Shown here: piece by piece, positions 59,813-64,000 of the stretch
How the letters are laid out: each line of letters opens with the position of its first letter
Numbering within the stretch: position 1 is the stretch's first letter
DNA from: Quercus robur
Lineage: Eukaryota > Streptophyta > Magnoliopsida > Fagales > Fagaceae
Direction: 5' to 3'
Assembly: GCF_932294415.1 (NCBI RefSeq)
Contig: NC_065537.1
Span: 66,788,290 to 66,852,289 of the forward strand
DNA length: 64,000 bases
Program-made: the position numbers and the translations under genes
The notes under the pieces: generated by a model
Databases searched by the model: none
Told to the model about the DNA's origin: nothing
What the model saw: only the letters and a program-made list of their open reading frames with translations

Positions 59813-61435
59813 CTGATCTGAAGCTTTGCCAGAAGCCTAATCTTAAATACGCTCAACAGCAGTCCCTAAAGGGGGGGGGGGGGGCAAAGCCATGAATTTT
59901 TGGTTGAAAGCCGAGTTGTAATATTAATATATTAGTCATGACAATCCTCTATATATGCATACATACATACATACATACATATATATATATATATAAACTT
60001 TTTTATTCGATAAGTTATATATATATACAAAAAAGAAAAAAAAAATAGAGCTGAGGTACAACAGTAAATAGTAGATGATTTTACTCACCATCTTTACAAT
60101 AAGCTAACGAAATTATCCAAAGACCAGCTACATTATTGTTCATATTTTTATAAGTTACAACTTACAAGGATATGAGAAAGGTGGGTTCTAATTAACTCAA
60201 CAAGTAAAGTCTTTGATGATTGTATAAGAGATTTGAGGTTCAATCTCCACCTACAAAACTGTTTTCAAGAGCTGATACCATATGTTGAAACTCTCTAAAA
60301 AAAAGGACATGAGAAAGTAATAAATTAATTTTAGTTAGATTGACCATAATATATGAGACACATGCAACTAACTAAATAATTATGTTCTTGGCCAAACCTT
60401 CACACCCTTAAAAAAGAGAATGGTAAAAAAAACTTAGTTAAGAATTGGATTTTATTTTTTTATTTTTGAGGATATAAACATAAATAACAACCCTAGTGAG
60501 TGCATCTATTAAACCCCATTACACACCTCTCTAAGTGCAACACTAAAGCTTCTATCTTTTCCATAAAAAAAATAAAAAAAATAAAAAAAATAAAATAAAA
60601 ATAGAGCAACACTAACAATACAAATCAATTAATGCCCTCAACTCAAACACCCGCTAAACCACCAGGCCGAATCAGTAGGGCCCAATTTAAACGAAATAAA
60701 ACTCATCACTTAAAATTTGAAGCCCACAAGCGTAATCCAGCCATCAGTTTCTATAAATCCAGCACCCTTCTCTTAATTAAATAATAAAACAAAAACAAGC
60801 CCACTTAAAGCTCCCCTTTTAAAATCCAAGCTCAATTTTTTCCCAAAACTTATGCAGCCCAGTCAGAAAATCCTTCACCTTAGCTCAAGCCCAGTCAGAA
60901 ATCCATAATATAAAACCCAGTTCATAATATCCACAATATAAATCATTCTGGCCTGTGAAAATCCATAATCCTTGACCTCAATTTTTACCCAAAACTTACA
61001 TAGCCCAGCAAAAAATCCTTCACAAAAAATCGGTTATAAGCCTTTCAGAGCATTAGCATAATTACTTGTATAATAGAAAAAGTACTGTATTTTATTCAAT
61101 TAAATCCGAAATTCGCTCACATTAAGCTATATAAAGTTTTATAAAAATACACGGTTGCTACACTATGTAAATCTACACTAACACTAACATTTTGCATTTA
61201 TTTTTTTTCTTTACGTATTTCGTGTATAAAGAGAGAGAGTGGATGGTGGTTTTTATGTGTAAGTAAAGAGAAAAAATAAAAAGATCAAGAAATTTTGATA
61301 TTTTAATGAAATGTAATGTAAAATAGATAATTTGATGTGAAGTGTTTTTAAAAATGAGTATATAAAATAAAATAAAAATATTTTCTTATGCTAGCATATA
61401 CATAAATTTTTGCACAAAGCAATACTCTTACTCTT
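59813..61435. other. Intergenic with SINE, no gene recognised
   Basis: It contains a G run near 59871 followed by GCAAAGCCA (possible hAT end), a (CATA)n/(TA)n tract near 59958-59995 and the SINE at 60181. A possible small element starts at GAGCATTAGCATAATT (61048). No gene was recognised. Confidence 0.5.
60181..60302 (+). mobile_element. SINE with Pol III boxes and target duplication
   Basis: This 122-bp unit starts GTGGGTTCTAATTAACTCAA (A-box-like, ending near AAGTAAAGTC). It has a B-box-like GAGGTTCAATCTCC near 60234-60248 and ends GTTGAAACTCTCT plus an A tail. The flanks are AAGGATATGAGAAAG (60166-60180) and AAGGACATGAGAAAG (60303-60317), 15 bp with one mismatch. It is a tRNA-derived plant SINE, moved by LINE enzymes. 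Confidence 0.8.
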
Positions 61436-61794
61436 AGAGTATTCATAGTAAAGCATGTAAAAAATATAGCTTCTAGCAACTCAAAAAGTTACTTTATTAA
61501 TTTTAACAACTCAATTTACAATACACCCAGCATCAAAAGTTTTATTTTAGCATTCAACACATTAAAATAATATAAACAATAAAATAAAATAATATATTCA
61601 ATACAGTAAACAACCAACACAATCCACCTAAAACAACCTTCACCAGCACCTACAACCTCTAAAAAACAAAACTCCCACTACCGCTCCACCAGCCACAACG
61701 GCAACCATAACCCACCAAAAAAGAAAAAAGAAAAAACAAAACCATGAACCCAGCCAACATCTTTGGCCTTCCTCTTCCAAATCACAAAACCCAT
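61436..61794 (+). mobile_element. Truncated PIF-like element
   Basis: It begins TTA|GAGTATTCATAGTAAAG and shares with 58535-59809 an internal block around AAAAAGT(C/T)ACTTTATTA and TTTACAATAC. It stops at the left boundary of repeat copy B (61795), so its right end was lost when that segment joined. Confidence 0.45.
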
Positions 61795-62984
61795 CCACCA
61801 ATTTCGTACTCTCCTATTAAAAATATAAAAAGGAGGGCTGAAAATGTTAGGCTAGACCCAACTATGAAATGAAAAACTCTTCTGACACTTGAAACAGAGA
61901 GAAGCCCCAACTCACCATCCTAAACAATTCCAATTTCTCCACTAACCAGCTCTCTAAAATTCACCTCCAACCTTTCTCAAGTCTCGACCAAAACACAAAT
62001 GAAACCCCAAATGGGTCATTAATTAGGCAAAAATGAAAATCTTATAGAAAGAAAAAGAAATTTTGCAGCAGAATATTAAGAATTGGTTTTTGGGCATGCC
62101 TCTCTTTAAGGACAGAGGCATATTATGTCCCCCAAATTTTTTTTTAATCACTATATATATAGGTACTAATTTTAGCAATTTTATTTTATGAAATTATATT
62201 GTGCTCCCCTAAACAATATTATTGATTCTTTTAAGAGTAATACTACGACAATAAACTTTTCTACAAACTATTGAGTTACAAATTATTACTAGTTCACATC
62301 TAGGCCCATCACTTTCATTACTTTTTTACTTACCAATAATCACTTACCACATCAGTAATTTGTAAAAAAATTTGTAACTCTAACATTTTTCCTTTCTTTT
62401 AGAGGCCATAAAAAAATTTATACATCTAAAATCTATATCAAAATATACAAGTCCAAAACAATTAGCCCAACAATAAAATTTATCAATAACAAAGCTTAAA
62501 AAAAAAAAAAAAAAAAAAAAACCCCAATTAACCAATTTTACCCATGAAAGACACCCAAAAAAAAAAAAAAAAAAAAAAAAAAACCAACGACTAAGCAGCA
62601 ACAGAGCTGCCCCCTTAACTCAAAGTCTTGGCTCTATGCTTGCCTCTTTTGGCATAAACTGACGATCACATAAGAGCTTTGAAATTGTTCTACATTGTCT
62701 AGAGTCAGCCTCAACCTAGACTAGTAAGTTAAATTTGTTATGTATTCTAGTTTGTGTAACCCACGAATTAAACATTTCTACGACAGTGTTGCACACTATT
62801 AGATTTATGCAAACATCACCCACAACTTAAGAGGCTCGCAATACTTTGTGAACACTATGAGAAATACAAAATTTGTTCTCAATAGAGTGGGTACCATCAT
62901 GGTGTTTAAATACACACCACTCCATTAATATTGATTGGGATAGTAGGGTAGAGTAACGGTTCAAGTTATTACATCCATAACTCA
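61795..62984 (+). repeat. Segmental direct repeat, copy B (1190 bp)
   Basis: This is the partner of 54090-55283, about 7.7 kb away in the same orientation. The long A runs near 62498 and 62558 are expansions relative to copy A. Confidence 0.88.
62107..62642 (+). mobile_element. Non-autonomous hAT-like element, 536 bp
   Basis: This is the copy of 54398-54941 carried by segment B. Left end TAAGGACAGAGG. The flanks are CCTCTCTT (62099-62106) and CCTCTTTT (62643-62650). Confidence 0.7.
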
Positions 62985-63915
62985 TGGATGTTACTCTTAG
63001 TGAGGTATACATAAGGACATACCCACTTTGAGTGATCTTCTATATTTCTCTAAGTTTCTAACACTTATCTTGGTTAAAAAAATATTATTTTTCAGTACTT
63101 AAAATGTTATTGAAGCTTCTTGCATCTGTGGAATTTGTTAGGAATGATTTTTCTTTCAAATGTTGTGAAAGTGCAGACACATGACTTACGAGAAATGGTT
63201 AGGCTCTTAAGTAACTCAGTCGTGAGGGCTCTGGATTGAGATGGTTGGGCTCCATTCCTTTTCTGATCCATTATATTTTTCCTTTTACCCAAAATTTGGA
63301 GATGTTTTTATTTGGACCTTTACATTTTAAAATTTTTATTTTTCGCCATTGTTGCTCAATTCCGTTTTCATTTCATGTAGAAATTAGAGCTTTTATTCGG
63401 CACATGGTCATGTGTTAAAAATTGCATACCAACAATAAAAACTTGTCTCCCTCAAAAAATAAAAAATTGCATCAACATTCCAAATGAAAAAAATTGAAAC
63501 TTAAAGGATTAAAAGAGAAATCAAGTGCAAAACGCATGACCATTAAAGTTAAGGTCCCTTTAAGTTATGGATTTGAAATGGAGAACGTCTATTTCAATGT
63601 CATGATTTAACGTTAAATTAATCTAGGCTCTAGATTTCCCTTAGTTTAAAATTTGATTATAGCAAAATTTTAACCATGTTTAAACTAAACTAGAGTTAAT
63701 GACTTCACCATTTATCGTTTTTTGTTTCACCTTTTATCCATGGCTGATCTACACACAATTATGCTAGATTTGCCCCACTAATAGAATCTACATATAATGC
63801 CAAGAGAATTTATAAATTGGGCTAGTCCACACCCACTCTTCTTGAAAGAGAGCTTAGTTTATGTGACAATTATAGAATAGGGTACTGTTGATTTTAGCCT
63901 TAATTAGGTGCATAG

Positions 63916-63965
<50 letters not shown>
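62985..63965. other. Intergenic, no gene recognised
   Basis: AT-rich sequence with one micro-insertion (63428). It ends in an (ATT)n microsatellite. Confidence 0.5.
63428..63461 (+). mobile_element. A-rich micro-insertion, 34 bp
   Basis: The insert contains CTTGTCTCCCTC followed by A. It lies between exact 11-bp repeats AAAAATTGCAT (63417-63427 and 63462-63472). The A-rich repeat makes the boundaries uncertain by a base or two. Confidence 0.55.

Positions 63966-63966
<1 letters not shown>
63917..63966. repeat. (TTA)n microsatellite
   Basis: About 16 trinucleotide units lie immediately before a probable LTR start. Confidence 0.9.
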
Positions 63967-64000
63967 GTAGGGATTAGGGTCCAAAATAGTGTATTGGGCC
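63966..64000 (+). mobile_element. Probable LTR start, cut by window end
   Basis: TGTAGGGATTAGGGTCC right after the ATT tract resembles the start of the solo LTR at 46934 (TGTAAGGATCCG). Only 35 bp are visible. Confidence 0.35.

Noticed and set aside
54090..62984. Complete LTR retrotransposon with 1.19-kb LTRs
   Set aside because: No TG..CA ends, no target duplication, no primer-binding site and no gag-pol between the copies; the intervening sequence holds unrelated older insertions.

Overview
This is plant nuclear DNA from a woody or other repeat-rich eudicot. The evidence is AT-rich intergenic sequence with long A/T runs, GT-AG introns, plant-only gene families (AHL, HIPP, plant PWWP) and plant-type transposons. 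Fagaceae (oak or chestnut) would fit the repeat style, but that is an impression, not a demonstrated assignment. There is no prokaryotic signal and no CRISPR array.

Only three host genes can be supported in 64 kb. (1) 5648-9460 (+) is a two-exon gene for a PWWP-domain nuclear protein of about 967 residues whose C-terminal domain is tandemly triplicated. (2) 30180-32773 (+) is a four-exon gene for a 269-residue heavy-metal-associated isoprenylated plant protein (HIPP) with two HMA domains and a C-terminal CSVM prenylation box. A small hAT element sits in its first intron. (3) 38902-39738 (-) is an intronless AT-hook AHL protein of 278 residues. The three are unrelated in function and look like independent transcription units.

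The rest is transposon sediment, and much of it has readable boundaries. A 3.7 kb hAT element (24207-27913) has a perfect 8-bp target duplication and a transposase frame broken only by nonsense codons. Non-autonomous hAT elements lie at 30518, 54398 and 62107. Solo LTRs with perfect 5-bp target duplications lie at 12299, 35443 and 46934. Another LTR at 19054 has no target duplication. A TRIM array with three LTRs (56397-57774) is inserted into a dead LINE on the minus strand. LINE fragments lie at 23.0, 48.8, 51.7, 53.3, 53.7 and 55.4 kb, and two SINEs with target duplications at 29324 and 60181.

The least expected signal is a set of about 16 insertions of 15-69 bp. Most are a few bases ending in TCTC or similar followed by poly(A), and each is bounded by 8-17 bp direct repeats. 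Two or three have an empty site in a paralogous copy within the window. They look like SINE or LINE retropositions truncated almost to the tail.

Layout: 1-5.4 kb intergenic; 5.6-9.5 kb PWWP gene; 9.5-16 kb intergenic with a solo LTR; 16-21.7 kb large inverted repeat with LTRs in its loop; 22.6-28.2 kb local duplication and hAT element; 30.2-32.8 kb HIPP gene; 35.4-36.8 kb solo LTR and tandem repeat; 38.9-39.7 kb AHL gene; 42.2-42.6 kb foldback; 44-52 kb duplicated segments, solo LTR and LINE pieces; 53-63 kb nested LINE, TRIM, hAT, PIF-like and SINE elements.
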